From NCBI RefSeq assembly GCF_938015485.1, contig NZ_CALLVU010000035.1:1-64000 (forward strand): a DNA stretch of 64,000 nt. Direction: 5' to 3'. Under the pieces are notes generated by a model. That model worked only from the letters and a program-made list of their open reading frames with translations. It made no database searches and had not been told where the DNA came from. Every line of letters starts with the position of its first letter. Positions within the stretch are counted from its first letter, which is position 1. Position numbers and translations under genes: made by a program. This document shows positions 1 to 9,059 of this stretch, one piece after another. This DNA comes from an uncultured Lachnoanaerobaculum sp. (GTDB taxonomy: Bacteria; Bacillota; Clostridia; Lachnospirales; Lachnospiraceae).

Positions 1-1628
1 TTACTAAAGATATAGGAAGTGTTTTATTAATAATAGGAGCGAGCATTTTCGGTGTATTGACAACTGTTTGTATAGAATTACTGATAAAAAGTAAAAGAGT
101 GACGGAAGATGCTTCTGTAGGTATAATTTTCCCACTGTTTTTTTCGATAGCTGTTATACTTATTACAAGATATGCAAGAAATGTGCATTTGGATACCGAG
201 GTGGTTTTGATTGGAGAAATTATACTTGCTCCACTTCATAGAATAAATTTCCTTGGTATCAGTCTTCCGAAGGCTTTGGTGCAGATGAGTTTTGTACTTT
301 TGATAAATGCGGCATTTATAGCTGTGTTTTTCAGAAAACTTAAAATAAGTTCATTTGATCCGGTATATGCGGGAGTGGCAGGTATTGCAGGTACGGGCCT
401 TTATTATGTTTTTATGGCATTGGTTTCATTTACCGCAGTTTCGGCATTTGAATCTGTAGGTGCAATACTTGCAATTGCTTTCTTTATTTCACCGGCTGCA
501 AGTGCATATCTGATTTCAAAGGATCTGAAAATAACAATATTTTTGGCGGCTGTATATGCAGTAGTTAATTCTTGCATTGGATATTTTCTTGCTGTAAAAT
601 TTAATGTATCCATGTCGGGAATGTGTGCTTTGGTTTCAGGATTAACATTTATGATAACCATTGCAGTATATCCCGGAGGAATCATCACTAAGATGATAAG
701 ATATATTAAAAACAAAAATCGTTTCAGTAGAGAACTTTTGATTTTACACATAGATAATCATACAGGAAAGAAAAATGCTCTTGGTGAATTGGGATACAGT
801 ACAATCAGAGAGCATATTGCCTGGTCTGACAGTAAGCTCAAATATGTTTTGGACAAGCTGATAAAAAAGGGATATGTTTATCGTGCAAAAGAAAGAGGTG
901 TATATTCCCTGACTGAAACGGGTAAAAAATTAAGTGATGATATAAGAAAACATTACGGACTCAGAGTAAGGGAAAATGATATGGCTAAGATAGACACCGG
1001 TAGAGATGATTATATTTCAGCAATTTATGAGCTTATTGAAAAAAAGGAAACTGCAACAAATAAAAAGATTGCGGAGATTTTGGGAGTAAAAGCTGCATCT
1101 GTAAGTGAGATGCTGAAAAAATTGACAGAAGAGGGTGAAGTGTATACTGAAAACAAGTCGATTCTTTTGACGGAAACAGGTAAAATAAGAGCCAGAACAT
1201 TGCTTACAAAGCATAGATTGTGGGAATTGTTTTTAGTGGAATATCTGGGGTATTCGTGGCAGGATGTTCATGAGGATGCAAAGGCTTTGGAATATGTCAC
1301 TTCAAACGGATTAAAGGACAGATTAAATGAATTTTTGAAAAAGCCTATGCACTGTCCACATGGAAATGAAATATACGAAAATCATCCTGAGACTGATAAA
1401 GTAAAAAAACTTTCGGAGGTATCAAAGGGTATTTTATGTCGCCTTCATAAAGTTGAAGATGACAGAGATTTGATTGAGTATCTGGAAGAAAAAAAGATTG
1501 CTATAGGTGATGAATTTGTAGTAAAGGATATTGATGATTTTGACAGTTCTATACTTGTAAGCTCTGCAACTGAGGATAAGCATATTGCGGGGAAAGCGGC
1601 TGTAAGGATGATGGTCGAAATTGTTTGA
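1..1628 (+). CDS. Metal ABC transporter permease fused to a DtxR-family regulator (5' partial)
   Basis: The frame is open from base 3, so the gene starts outside the window; the TTG at 57 is not its start. Residues 1-215 (numbered from that TTG) are hydrophobic and carry the ABC-3 permease pattern (FESVGAILAIAFFISPAASA, about 131-150), as in TroC/ZnuB/MntB Mn/Zn/Fe importers. Residues 222-300 form one winged helix. Residues 313-523 form a DtxR/MntR-like unit: HTH, dimerisation helices with CPHG (433-436), and an SH3/FeoA-like tail. The same architecture is known from chlamydial YtgCR, where the regulator is released by cleavage. By my alignment to DtxR, the primary-site Cys102 and His106 are Lys409 and Tyr413 here, so metal sensing may differ. 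The ATP-binding and solute-binding partners should lie upstream. Confidence 0.85.
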   Translation, partial: TKDIGSVLLIIGASIFGVLTTVCIELLIKSKRVTEDASVGIIFPLFFSIAVILITRYARNVHLDTEVVLIGEIILAPLHRINFLGISLPKALVQMSFVLLINAAFIAVFFRKLKISSFDPVYAGVAGIAGTGLYYVFMALVSFTAVSAFESVGAILAIAFFISPAASAYLISKDLKITIFLAAVYAVVNSCIGYFLAVKFNVSMSGMCALVSGLTFMITIAVYPGGIITKMIRYIKNKNRFSRELLILHIDNHTGKKNALGELGYSTIREHIAWSDSKLKYVLDKLIKKGYVYRAKERGVYSLTETGKKLSDDIRKHYGLRVRENDMAKIDTGRDDYISAIYELIEKKETATNKKIAEILGVKAASVSEMLKKLTEEGEVYTENKSILLTETGKIRARTLLTKHRLWELFLVEYLGYSWQDVHEDAKALEYVTSNGLKDRLNEFLKKPMHCPHGNEIYENHPETDKVKKLSEVSKGILCRLHKVEDDRDLIEYLEEKKIAIGDEFVVKDIDDFDSSILVSSATEDKHIAGKAAVRMMVEIV

Positions 1629-1650
1629 TATCGCTAACAGGTCGTATAAA

Positions 1651-1682
1651 AACGGAGCTGCAGCTTTTGTCGCAGCTCCGTT
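1651..1682 (-). terminator. Intrinsic terminator of pckA, shared by the convergent upstream gene
   Basis: A perfect 11-bp stem (AACGGAGCTGC / GCAGCTCCGTT) with a 10-nt loop. On the minus strand it is followed by five T residues, which fits pckA. The A/T-rich flank on the other side means it may also end the plus-strand gene. Confidence 0.85.
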
Positions 1683-1707
1683 AAAATTTTATAAAATATT
1701 TAAAGTA

Positions 1708-3315
1708 CTAGTCTGCCTTAGGTCCTGCAGCTACTAAAGCTTTGCCGGCCTCGTTTGTAGTATATTTCTGGAAGTTCTTTGCAAATCTTGAAGCAAGATC
1801 CTTTGCCTTGATTTCCCAATCATTAACATTTGCGTATGTATCTCTCGGGTCAAGAATCTTTGAATCAACGCCCTCAAGCTCTGTAGGAACCTCAAAATCA
1901 AAGTATGGAATCTTCTTTGTAGGAGCGTTCTTGATAGCACCGCTAAGAATTCCGTCGATGATACCGCGAGTATCCTTGATAGAGATTCTCTTTCCTGTTC
2001 CGTTCCATCCTGTGTTTACAAGATATGCCTTTGAACCGTTCTTTGTCATCTTCTTTACAAGCTCCTCGGCATACTTTGTAGGGTGAAGCTCAAGGAATGC
2101 CTGTCCGAAGCAAGCTGAGAATGTAGGTGTAGGCTCTGTAATACCGCGCTCCGTACCTGCAAGCTTAGCAGTAAATCCGCTGAGGAAGTAGTACTGAGTC
2201 TGCTCAGGTGTGAGGATTGATACAGGAGGAAGTACTCCGAACGCATCAGCTGAAAGGAAGATTACATTCTCTGCAGCAGGTCCGTGAGATATAGGCTTAA
2301 CGATATTCTCGATATGGTCTATAGGATATGAAACTCTGGTGTTCTCTGTCTTGCTGCCGTCTTTAAAGTCTACCTTACCGTTCTCATCAAGAGTAACATT
2401 CTCTAAAAGAGCGTCTCTTCTGATAGCGTTGTAGATATCAGGCTCAGACTCCTTGTCAAGGTTGATAACCTTTGCATAGCAACCGCCCTCGTAGTTGAAT
2501 ACACCGTTGTCATCCCAACCGTGCTCATCATCACCGATAAGAAGTCTCTTAGGATCTGTTGAAAGAGTTGTCTTTCCTGTTCCTGAAAGTCCGAAGAATA
2601 TAGCTGTATGCTCACCGTTCTTGTCTGTATTTGCAGAGCAGTGCATTGAAGCGATACCCTTAAGAGGGAGATAGTAGTTCATCATTGAGAACATACCCTT
2701 CTTCATCTCGCCGCCGTACCATGTGTTGAGGATAACCTGCTCACGGCTTGTGATGTTGAAAGCAACAGCTGTCTCGGAGTTAAGTCCAAGCTCTTTGTAG
2801 TTGGCTACCTTTGCCTTTGAAGCATTGTATACAACAAAGTCAGGCTTGAAGTTCTCAAGTTCTTCCTTACTCGGCTTGATAAACATATTTGTAACGAAAT
2901 GTGCCTGCCAAGCAACTTCCACGATGAAACGAACCGCCATTCTTGTATCTTTGTTTGCTCCGCAGAAAGCATCTACAACATAAAGCTTCTTGTTTGAAAG
3001 CTCGTTCTTTGCAAGATCCTTTAAAACAGCCCATGAAGACTCTGAGAGCGGATGGTTGTCGTTAGGATATTCCTTTGTAGTCCACCAAACAGTGTCCTTT
3101 GAGTTCTCATCCATTACTATAAATTTATCTTTAGGTGAACGACCTGTGTATATACCTGTCAATACATTAACTGCACCGAGCTCACTTACCTGTCCTTTTT
3201 CGTAGCCTGACAATGAAGAATCTGTCTCGGCTGCAAATAATTCATCATAAGACGGATTGTGTACTATCTCTGTAGTGCCTGTGATGCCATATTGTGTTAA
3301 ATCAATATTTGCCAT
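1708..3315 (-). CDS. pckA: Phosphoenolpyruvate carboxykinase (ATP)
   Basis: Cytosolic enzyme that interconverts oxaloacetate + ATP and PEP + CO2 + ADP. In fermentative anaerobes it often runs in the carboxylating direction toward succinate. The 535 residues match the usual length of the ATP-dependent family. Visible motifs are the P-loop [10 protein letters not shown] (242-251), the metal/nucleotide motif DDEHGW (262-267), and the substrate-binding TGRSPKDKF near residues 57-65. The ATG at 3315 has GAGGATTATT just upstream. It is a single-gene unit: about 200 bp of upstream leader separates it from mecA and a strong terminator follows. G/C-ending codons are more frequent than in most neighbours, consistent with high expression. 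Confidence 0.97.
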   Translation of the reverse strand: MANIDLTQYGITGTTEIVHNPSYDELFAAETDSSLSGYEKGQVSELGAVNVLTGIYTGRSPKDKFIVMDENSKDTVWWTTKEYPNDNHPLSESSWAVLKDLAKNELSNKKLYVVDAFCGANKDTRMAVRFIVEVAWQAHFVTNMFIKPSKEELENFKPDFVVYNASKAKVANYKELGLNSETAVAFNITSREQVILNTWYGGEMKKGMFSMMNYYLPLKGIASMHCSANTDKNGEHTAIFFGLSGTGKTTLSTDPKRLLIGDDEHGWDDNGVFNYEGGCYAKVINLDKESEPDIYNAIRRDALLENVTLDENGKVDFKDGSKTENTRVSYPIDHIENIVKPISHGPAAENVIFLSADAFGVLPPVSILTPEQTQYYFLSGFTAKLAGTERGITEPTPTFSACFGQAFLELHPTKYAEELVKKMTKNGSKAYLVNTGWNGTGKRISIKDTRGIIDGILSGAIKNAPTKKIPYFDFEVPTELEGVDSKILDPRDTYANVNDWEIKAKDLASRFAKNFQKYTTNEAGKALVAAGPKAD

Positions 3316-3514
3316 AATAATCCTCTTTTCTATAATTTTGATATTACAATGTTTTAAATCCTTATAAACATTGAGATCATCTGCTTAGAGCAATGCCAAG
3401 CAATATCTTTTAATAAAGCTATGCACTCTTTAAAGTACAATTGACCTTATTAGAATATACATAACAATCTGCAAAAAAGCAATAATATTTTGAAGTTTGT
3501 TAAAAAAATGCTTA

Positions 3515-4195
3515 TCAGATTTTTGCCATCTGTGAGATGGCATTCTCTCTTACCAAAATCTTAAAATGCTCTTTATAATAGTCGTCACTGAAAGAAGTGG
3601 CGGAAAGTTTGTTGCCGTACTCGGAGAGAATATTTGCGGCGGCTGAAAAATCCTTTTTGTTGTCATTCTTTTTTAGGACCAATATAAATTTATTATTGGT
3701 TTCATCCTTATATAAAGTGTTTTCGCCGGAGTAGCTTCCTACAGCCTTTGCGGCTGTGATAAATTCATCCAGACTGTCAAATGAGAATGCTCTTAAATAA
3801 GATTCGCTCACAGCGTTTAGAGAGTTTTGCGAATCGTTTAATTCAATAGCGCCTTCAAGCAGGTTGTCAAGTCTTATATCAAGTGTGGACAGTATATCAT
3901 CCGATATGGCAGGTGCAAACTTTGCAAATCTGGTATCCAGTTCATCAGGGTCGTCAACCTTTGTAATATATATGACAATGTTTTCTCCGGACATCGGAAC
4001 CGCTTCTATCATAAGAGGAGTGTCGTCCGTATCAAATCCCACTTCATAAGAAGCTTTATGTAACATCTCTCGAAACAGTGCCTTTGCGTTGTCACTTCCG
4101 TATGCCAGCTCCAGTACATTTAAATTTCTGTTTTGTAAGTCAATACTTGACAGTGTGCATCTTATCTGATTAGTACTAATCCTTTCAATTCTCAA
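3515..4195 (-). CDS. mecA: Adaptor protein MecA
   Basis: 226-residue relative of Bacillus MecA, the adaptor that delivers substrates (ComK and others) to the ClpC-ClpP protease. The N-terminal pattern (MRIERISTNQIRCTLSSIDL, then LFREML about 20 residues on) follows the MecA substrate-binding domain. An acidic linker leads to a C-terminal domain (about 135-226) that matches the Clp-binding half in length and pattern. Translation most likely starts at the TTG at 4195, which has an excellent AAGGAGGTGAT seven bases upstream; no ATG fits. No clpC or competence gene is adjacent, so the target in this organism is unknown. Confidence 0.85.
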   Translation of the reverse strand: MRIERISTNQIRCTLSSIDLQNRNLNVLELAYGSDNAKALFREMLHKASYEVGFDTDDTPLMIEAVPMSGENIVIYITKVDDPDELDTRFAKFAPAISDDILSTLDIRLDNLLEGAIELNDSQNSLNAVSESYLRAFSFDSLDEFITAAKAVGSYSGENTLYKDETNNKFILVLKKNDNKKDFSAAANILSEYGNKLSATSFSDDYYKEHFKILVRENAISQMAKI

Positions 4196-4260
4196 GGTAT
4201 CACCTCCTTTGGATGTAATTATATTTTAATACATTTAGCAATTATGTAAAGTATGATAAA

Positions 4261-4283
4261 TGCCTACCGGATATCGGTAGGCA
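4261..4283 (-). terminator. Probable terminator of the tRNA cluster
   Basis: A 9-bp perfect stem, TGCCTACCG / CGGTAGGCA, with a 5-nt loop, followed on the minus strand by TTTATCATACTTT. It lies between the three minus-strand tRNAs and mecA. The T-tract is imperfect. Confidence 0.6.
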
Positions 4284-4290
4284 CAAAAAA

Positions 4291-4361
4291 AGCAGGTGAT
4301 GGGAATCGAACCCACGTATTCAGCTTGGAAGGCTGATGTTCTACCATTGAACCACACCTGC
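4291..4361 (-). tRNA. tRNA-Gly (UCC)
   Basis: A 71-nt cloverleaf read on the minus strand. The acceptor stem GCAGGTG pairs with CACCTGC, the anticodon loop is CTTCCAA (anticodon UCC), and the T arm is GTGGGTTCGATTCCCAT. CCA is not encoded. Confidence 0.95.
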
Positions 4362-4370
4362 AAAATCAAG

Positions 4371-4444
4371 TGAGCCTGAAGGGATTCGAACCCCCGACCC
4401 TCGGCTTAGAAGGCCGATGCTCTATCCAGCTGAGCTACAGACTC
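4371..4444 (-). tRNA. tRNA-Arg (UCU)
   Basis: A 74-nt cloverleaf on the minus strand. The acceptor stem GAGTCTG pairs with CAGGCTC (one G-U pair), and the anticodon loop CTTCTAA gives UCU. It is the middle member of the three-tRNA cluster. Confidence 0.95.
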
Positions 4445-4469
4445 ATATATTTTGTTTTTAGAAAACAAA

Positions 4470-4544
4470 TCGGGGTGACAGGATTCGAACCTGCGACCCC
4501 CTGGTCCCAAACCAGGTACTCTAGCCAAACTGAGCCACACCCCG
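4470..4544 (-). tRNA. tRNA-Pro (UGG)
   Basis: A 75-nt cloverleaf on the minus strand. The acceptor stem is CGGGGTG and the anticodon loop TTTGGGA gives UGG. It is the first gene of the cluster in the direction of transcription. Confidence 0.95.
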
Positions 4545-4657
4545 TCGATTCATTTACTCAATCGCGTCTCTCAGACACATACAGCATTATACCGAAGCAT
4601 TATTGCAATGTCAAGCATCTTTTTGAAAATTTTAAAAAAGTTTTGTCTCCAAAAAAT

Positions 4658-4696
4658 AATCACGGGAAGGCCTTATTTTAAAAGGCTTTCCCGAGT
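4658..4696 (-). terminator. Intrinsic terminator after the SleB-type hydrolase
   Basis: The stem CGGGAAAGCCTT / AAGGCCTTCCCG has a short A/T loop and is followed on the minus strand by TGATTATTTTTT. It lies seven bases past the stop codon at 4703. Confidence 0.85.
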
Positions 4697-4702
4697 TATC
4701 AT

Positions 4703-5458
4703 TTATTTAAAATATTCATGACCTCCATAAGAAAACAAATAAGTCAACGATGAATCAAACCATCCGACTGCATGGTCCGTAGAATAAGCTCTGTCCATAA
4801 AGTAAAGTGCACCCCTTGAGTAATCCTCTCCCATCAAAGCATTGTTTACACCCTTGATAGTGGCCTCACTTACTTTAACCTTGAAAAATCGCTTATCCCT
4901 GATAGGCGAAAACTGACCCTTACTGAAAATAACATCAGTAATTGTGTTCTCAAAATGACTTGACCGAACCCTGTTGATAACCACATTGGCTACAATGGTT
5001 CTGCCGTAAACATCATTATCACCTACCTCAGCTTCTACAATTCTTAGCAGATTATTGTAATCCTCAACTGTAAGAGAAGGTAAATCTAACGCCTTTCTTC
5101 TTTCCTCCAGAAGCCTTTCCATTTTTTCATTTCCAGTCTCCTTTTGAACGATTCTGGGCAAATCTATATTCTCTTCCTCAGCAGTTGTATCTTCTAATCC
5201 GGCATTATCCAAAACGTCTCCGGTCGCGGCTTTGTCCTCGTCGTCATCCTGACTTTCATCAGATGAATTGATTACATCAGCACTGACCGCATTCTTTCCG
5301 CTTCCTGCAAATCCGTTACTTGAAAATGCAACGACACTTATTATAGCACCTCCTATAGTGAGCAACGCCATGTGTCTATACATCCTCTTTGTGATTCTCA
5401 TGGGTATTGCTATGATCTTACCACAAATAGATTTAAGAAACGATGTAATTCTTGGCAT
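4703..5458 (-). CDS. Cell-wall hydrolase, SleB/CwlJ (Hydrolase_2) family
   Basis: 251 residues. A basic N-terminus with a hydrophobic segment (about 30-50) acts as signal or membrane anchor. An acidic linker (about 60-95) follows, then the catalytic Hydrolase_2 domain (about 118-251). The family hallmark is visible: LRIVEAEVGDNDVYGRTIVA, NVVINRV, FSKGQFSPI and a C-terminal SYGGHEYF. Family members are lytic enzymes that cut peptidoglycan. In spore formers SleB and CwlJ act on cortex, but anchored vegetative versions like this are common in Lachnospiraceae. The acidic linker suggests it reaches through the wall from the membrane. It is transcribed alone with its own terminator. Confidence 0.85.
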   Translation of the reverse strand: MPRITSFLKSICGKIIAIPMRITKRMYRHMALLTIGGAIISVVAFSSNGFAGSGKNAVSADVINSSDESQDDDEDKAATGDVLDNAGLEDTTAEEENIDLPRIVQKETGNEKMERLLEERRKALDLPSLTVEDYNNLLRIVEAEVGDNDVYGRTIVANVVINRVRSSHFENTITDVIFSKGQFSPIRDKRFFKVKVSEATIKGVNNALMGEDYSRGALYFMDRAYSTDHAVGWFDSSLTYLFSYGGHEYFK

Positions 5459-5615
5459 AAAATCTCTCCTTTAATACAATCGCTAATTTTCTGAATTATA
5501 GTGATTGTAAAAGGAAATGTCAATAATGTCATAAATATGTCATATTTCCGTAAGTATTGCTTAATATATTTTATTTTCCTAAAATAATACCAAAACTGTA
5601 TACTATATCATAGAT

Positions 5616-6872
5616 TTATTGGTTGAAATCTGCATTCAGCCACTTTATAGCGTACTCGGCATAGAGTGCCGCACCTATATCAAGTGCATTCTCATCAATA
5701 TCAAAGCCTTCATTGTGAATCTGAATCAAGGTATTAGGCTTATCCTCATTAGATGTACCAAGATATGCGTATGCTCCCGGTACTTCAAGTATAAACTCGG
5801 CAAAATTGTCACCGCCAAGCGATATAGGCCTTGTCTTTATAGCCTCATCACCTAAGATATCTCTTACAACTTCTCTTACTTCTTCACTTGCTCTCTCATC
5901 ATTTATCAATGCTGATGTATAATCTGTCCAAATAACCTTAGCACTTCCGCCATAAATTTCCGCAATATTTTGTGCCGTCTTCGTTATCTTATCTCTTACA
6001 TCCTGCCTTGTTTTGGCTGATGTAGTCCTTGTTGTACCCTCTATTACACCGCTGCCTGAAACTATATTGTAAGAGGTTCCGGAATTCAATATTCCTATAC
6101 CTATTACTACAGGATCTATAGGAGATGTTGTCCTTGTAACAAGTGCCTGAAGTGCCACCACCGTCTGTGCCGCAATATAGAGTGCGTCTATACCCAGCTG
6201 CGGTGTGGATACATGAGTAGCCTTGCCCTCTATCTCTATTCGAAAGTGGTCTACCGCAGCATTGTTTATAGCTGTTGTAACACCTACCTGACCGCATCTT
6301 AGATCCGGAGCCACATGGAGTCCGAATATTCTTTCAACTCCCTTTACTTCACCGTTTTTTATCATCTCCTGTGCGCCTGCACCTATCTCTTCGCCCGGCT
6401 GGAATATAAGCTTTACCGTACCGGCAAACTTGTCTTTATTATTTGCAAGTACTATTGCCGCTCCAAGTAATGACGCGTTATGTAAATCATGTCCGCAGGC
6501 GTGCATAACACCTTTATTCTCGGAGCAATATGCTCTGTCATCTCTTTCAAGTATAGGGAGTGCATCTATATCCGCTCTGAGTGCAACCACTCTGTCCCTC
6601 GATTCTCTGGTACTGTTTTGATGACCGACATTACTTTCAGATTCGTCAGCTCCCGTATTCTTTGCAGGCTGTGAGGCCGCCTCTCCTCTTATAAAGCCTA
6701 CCACTCCGGTTCCTGCACTTCTGTAGTGCTCTATACCAAGCTTATCAAGCTCTTCTTCTATCCTTGTGGCGGTACGATACTCTTTCATACTCAGTTCAGG
6801 ATGAAGATGAAAATCTCTTCTGAGTTCCACCAATTTTTCATGTATTTTCTTTACTTCATTTAATATATCCAT
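5616..6872 (-). CDS. M20 family metallo-amidohydrolase (N-acyl amino acid / aminobenzoyl-glutamate type)
   Basis: 418-residue cytosolic zinc amidohydrolase of the M20D group (hippurate/IAA-amino-acid hydrolase-like), which removes acyl groups from N-acyl amino acids. Visible motifs are DFHLHPELSMKEYRT near the N-terminus, the metal ligands in HACGHDLHNA, the catalytic GEEIGAGA, and a lid/dimerisation domain in the middle. Residues 63-94 form a Ser/Glu/Asn-rich hydrophilic stretch inserted between the N-terminal fold and the strand VVALRADIDALPI; relatives normally have only a few residues there. The substrate cannot be told from sequence. It is separated from the sortase gene upstream by a terminator, so it is its own unit. 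Confidence 0.85.
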   Translation of the reverse strand: MDILNEVKKIHEKLVELRRDFHLHPELSMKEYRTATRIEEELDKLGIEHYRSAGTGVVGFIRGEAASQPAKNTGADESESNVGHQNSTRESRDRVVALRADIDALPILERDDRAYCSENKGVMHACGHDLHNASLLGAAIVLANNKDKFAGTVKLIFQPGEEIGAGAQEMIKNGEVKGVERIFGLHVAPDLRCGQVGVTTAINNAAVDHFRIEIEGKATHVSTPQLGIDALYIAAQTVVALQALVTRTTSPIDPVVIGIGILNSGTSYNIVSGSGVIEGTTRTTSAKTRQDVRDKITKTAQNIAEIYGGSAKVIWTDYTSALINDERASEEVREVVRDILGDEAIKTRPISLGGDNFAEFILEVPGAYAYLGTSNEDKPNTLIQIHNEGFDIDENALDIGAALYAEYAIKWLNADFNQ

Positions 6873-6974
6873 AATGCCCTCTTTATTTTATCCTTTATTC
6901 CTACTCACTTAATAGGTTTTATCTTATAGTATCACTTTTAAAATTTTCGGTCAAGATATAGACTGAAATTTTAA

Positions 6975-7005
6975 AGGCCGTACTCACAACCTGTGAATAC
7001 AGCCT
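6975..7005 (-). terminator. Intrinsic terminator after the sortase gene
   Basis: The minus-strand stem AGGCTGTATTCACA / TGTGAGTACGGCCT has a 3-nt loop, then TTTAAAATTTC. It lies eleven bases past the sortase stop codon. Confidence 0.8.
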
Positions 7006-7015
7006 CTATACATCT

Positions 7016-7777
7016 TTATTTAATTTTTGTAAGCTTTCCGCTCAGTACAAATCTTGCATCGTCAAATTCGTAGCTGCAAGTCGACAGTGTAAAAATCTTA
7101 TCGCCATACTTAGGCTCTATATCCGATTTGAAAGCGGATAAGTTTTTCTGATTCTTTACCCAGTTATCAAACTCCTCACTGTCACTAAAGTCAAGCTGCC
7201 ACGCGTCTTCCTCCACATTTGAAACATGACCTGCAAAAAAGTCAATCCGATAAACCGCATCTTCAGTTATCAAATAACCTTCCTTGTGGCTGTCAAAGAA
7301 ATCCTGCTTCTTATATCCTTTAAGTGCCGCAAACATACTTCCGTTCTTCATATGATGTCCATATATTATATTATGGACATCACTCAGGTCGACAGGATTT
7401 CTGGTATCCAAAAATATCGAACCTGCCGGATTCTCGGTTCTATCCACCATATGGTCAAGGTAGTATTCATTGTCTGTAGTATGCACTATCGGATAGTTTA
7501 TCTTGGTATCGGGCAAATATATCCAACCCATGACATCACTGTTTACTTCTTTCAATCCCTTAAAGTCCACATCAGGATACGGCTTTTCTTCAGCCGTAGT
7601 CTCTTCTTGTAGTGCACTTGTAGTGGCGGTTGTCTGCTCTATGGTATACTTATCAATCTCTTTGTAGGTATCCACACCCTTTTTATATTCACTTTGTATT
7701 TTTATTATATTGAATGCGGCATACAATGCTATTGCCAAAAACACAAAGCAAAGTACTGTTCGTATCTTATCTCTCAA
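7016..7777 (-). CDS. srtB: Class B sortase
   Basis: 253-residue membrane-anchored transpeptidase with an N-terminal transmembrane helix (about 5-25) and a short linker. The sortase barrel begins at FKGLKEVNSDVMGWIYLPDT. The catalytic His (IYGHHM), Cys (TLSTCSYEF) and Arg (DDARFVLSG) are all present and in family order. The extra helices and TCS-Y pattern place it in class B. Sortases join sorting-signal proteins to peptidoglycan cross-bridges, or polymerise pilins. No substrate is adjacent. The only obvious sorting-signal protein in the window is the MucBP protein at 24470-31030 (motif VPKTQ). The Tad locus ends 139 bp upstream, but Tad pili do not need sortase. Confidence 0.88.
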   Translation of the reverse strand: MRDKIRTVLCFVFLAIALYAAFNIIKIQSEYKKGVDTYKEIDKYTIEQTTATTSALQEETTAEEKPYPDVDFKGLKEVNSDVMGWIYLPDTKINYPIVHTTDNEYYLDHMVDRTENPAGSIFLDTRNPVDLSDVHNIIYGHHMKNGSMFAALKGYKKQDFFDSHKEGYLITEDAVYRIDFFAGHVSNVEEDAWQLDFSDSEEFDNWVKNQKNLSAFKSDIEPKYGDKIFTLSTCSYEFDDARFVLSGKLTKIK

Positions 7778-7916
7778 GTTTTTCTCCTGCCTATAATACT
7801 TACAATCCGAGTTTCAAGTCGCTTACAGCCCTGCTGCACACAAACTTTAATATGAAACCTTAAGTATCACAAATTTTTATAAAGTATATCACAGATGCAA
7901 AAACTATCAAGTATAT

Positions 7917-9059
7917 TTACATTTCCAACTTGTAACTCATACCGCAGATGTTTATAATATCGCCTTTATTCAGCTTTGTATTCTCTTCATTTTCAAGCTT
8001 CTTACCGTTTATATATGTCCCGTTTCTTGAGTTTAAGTCTACGGCATACAGTAAACCCTTATTTTCAAAGAATTTCAGATGTATCCTGCTCACTCCCTCC
8101 ACATCAAGTACATAGTCACATATCCTGTCCTGCTTACCTATGATAAACGGCAGATAAGAGATTTCTATATCCTCTTTGCCGTTAATGCTTCTTAATACTC
8201 TGCCTGAACTGTTTAACTTTATATCTGTTAAAAGTACCGTATTTGAAATCTCCTCATCTCTAACTTCAAATACGCTCTTTTCTTCATTCAGGCAGGCGGC
8301 GCTCACACTCGGTTCATACCCGTCAAATACTTTTTCCAAAAACTCCTCTTCCTCGGTTTGTTCCTTTGCCTTATTTCCTTTGAAAATACCTCCGAAAATA
8401 TTGAACTGCTTTTTCTTTTTATCGCGACATTCTATAGGATTTTCCGTCTCGGTTTCATAGGTAACCACAGGTTCATATCTCTTTACCTCTGTTTGCACAT
8501 TACCTTCCAAAAGTTCTTCCAAATCATTTATAACAAAATCCCTTTTCTGACATTCCTTTAACATTCCATATACCGTTATCAGACAATCTTTGTCTTCTTT
8601 ATTTATATTGTCCAATATACTTTCCAAAAGTAATTTCATCTCTTCCTTATTGTTCTCACTTCTTGGAATATATAAAAATGAATATTTTTTAAGATCCAAA
8701 TCGGTAAATATATACTCGGGGTCAAGTACCACCGAAGAGGCTTCCAATAAAAACTCTTCCAACGCCTTTGTAGCGGATATTATATCAATGATAAAATCTT
8801 TTATCTCATCCGTATTCATAGTTCTTACTTCAAGCACCCTTGAAAGAGGTTGAAGTGAGCTTATATCATAGCCAAGTTCAAGTCGACCGTTTAATCTCTT
8901 TATATTCGGCTTTAAAAAACCTTTAATCTCATTATGCTCTATCATGCCAAGCTCAAATGCATATTTACTTTTCAGCTCAATCAAAAACTTTTCTTCCGGT
9001 TCAAATATAAGCAGGTTACTCTTTAGGTTCCTTAGATAATTGACCTTTAAGTCTTTCAT
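7917..9059 (-). CDS. FHA domain protein with N-terminal DUF6382 (Tad-locus accessory)
   Basis: 380 residues. The N-terminal half (about 1-185) matches the DUF6382 pattern as I remember it, with GYDISSLQPLSRVLEVR and YIPRSENNKEEMK. A variable acidic linker follows, then a C-terminal FHA domain (about 285-380) with the core motifs FIIGKQDRICDYVLD, VSRIHLKF and LNSRNGTYINGKKL. FHA domains bind phosphothreonine, so a Ser/Thr kinase may control pilus assembly; none is visible in the window. It is the last gene of the Tad array and overlaps the pseudopilin gene before it by about 44 bp, so translation is likely coupled. Confidence 0.85.
   Translation of the reverse strand: MKDLKVNYLRNLKSNLLIFEPEEKFLIELKSKYAFELGMIEHNEIKGFLKPNIKRLNGRLELGYDISSLQPLSRVLEVRTMNTDEIKDFIIDIISATKALEEFLLEASSVVLDPEYIFTDLDLKKYSFLYIPRSENNKEEMKLLLESILDNINKEDKDCLITVYGMLKECQKRDFVINDLEELLEGNVQTEVKRYEPVVTYETETENPIECRDKKKKQFNIFGGIFKGNKAKEQTEEEEFLEKVFDGYEPSVSAACLNEEKSVFEVRDEEISNTVLLTDIKLNSSGRVLRSINGKEDIEISYLPFIIGKQDRICDYVLDVEGVSRIHLKFFENKGLLYAVDLNSRNGTYINGKKLENEENTKLNKGDIINICGMSYKLEM

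Noticed and set aside
4370..4681. Open frame of 103 codons on the plus strand reading GFEPPTLGLEGRC and GFEPATPWSQT
   Set aside because: It is the antisense translation of the tRNA-Arg and tRNA-Pro genes, a well-known false protein.
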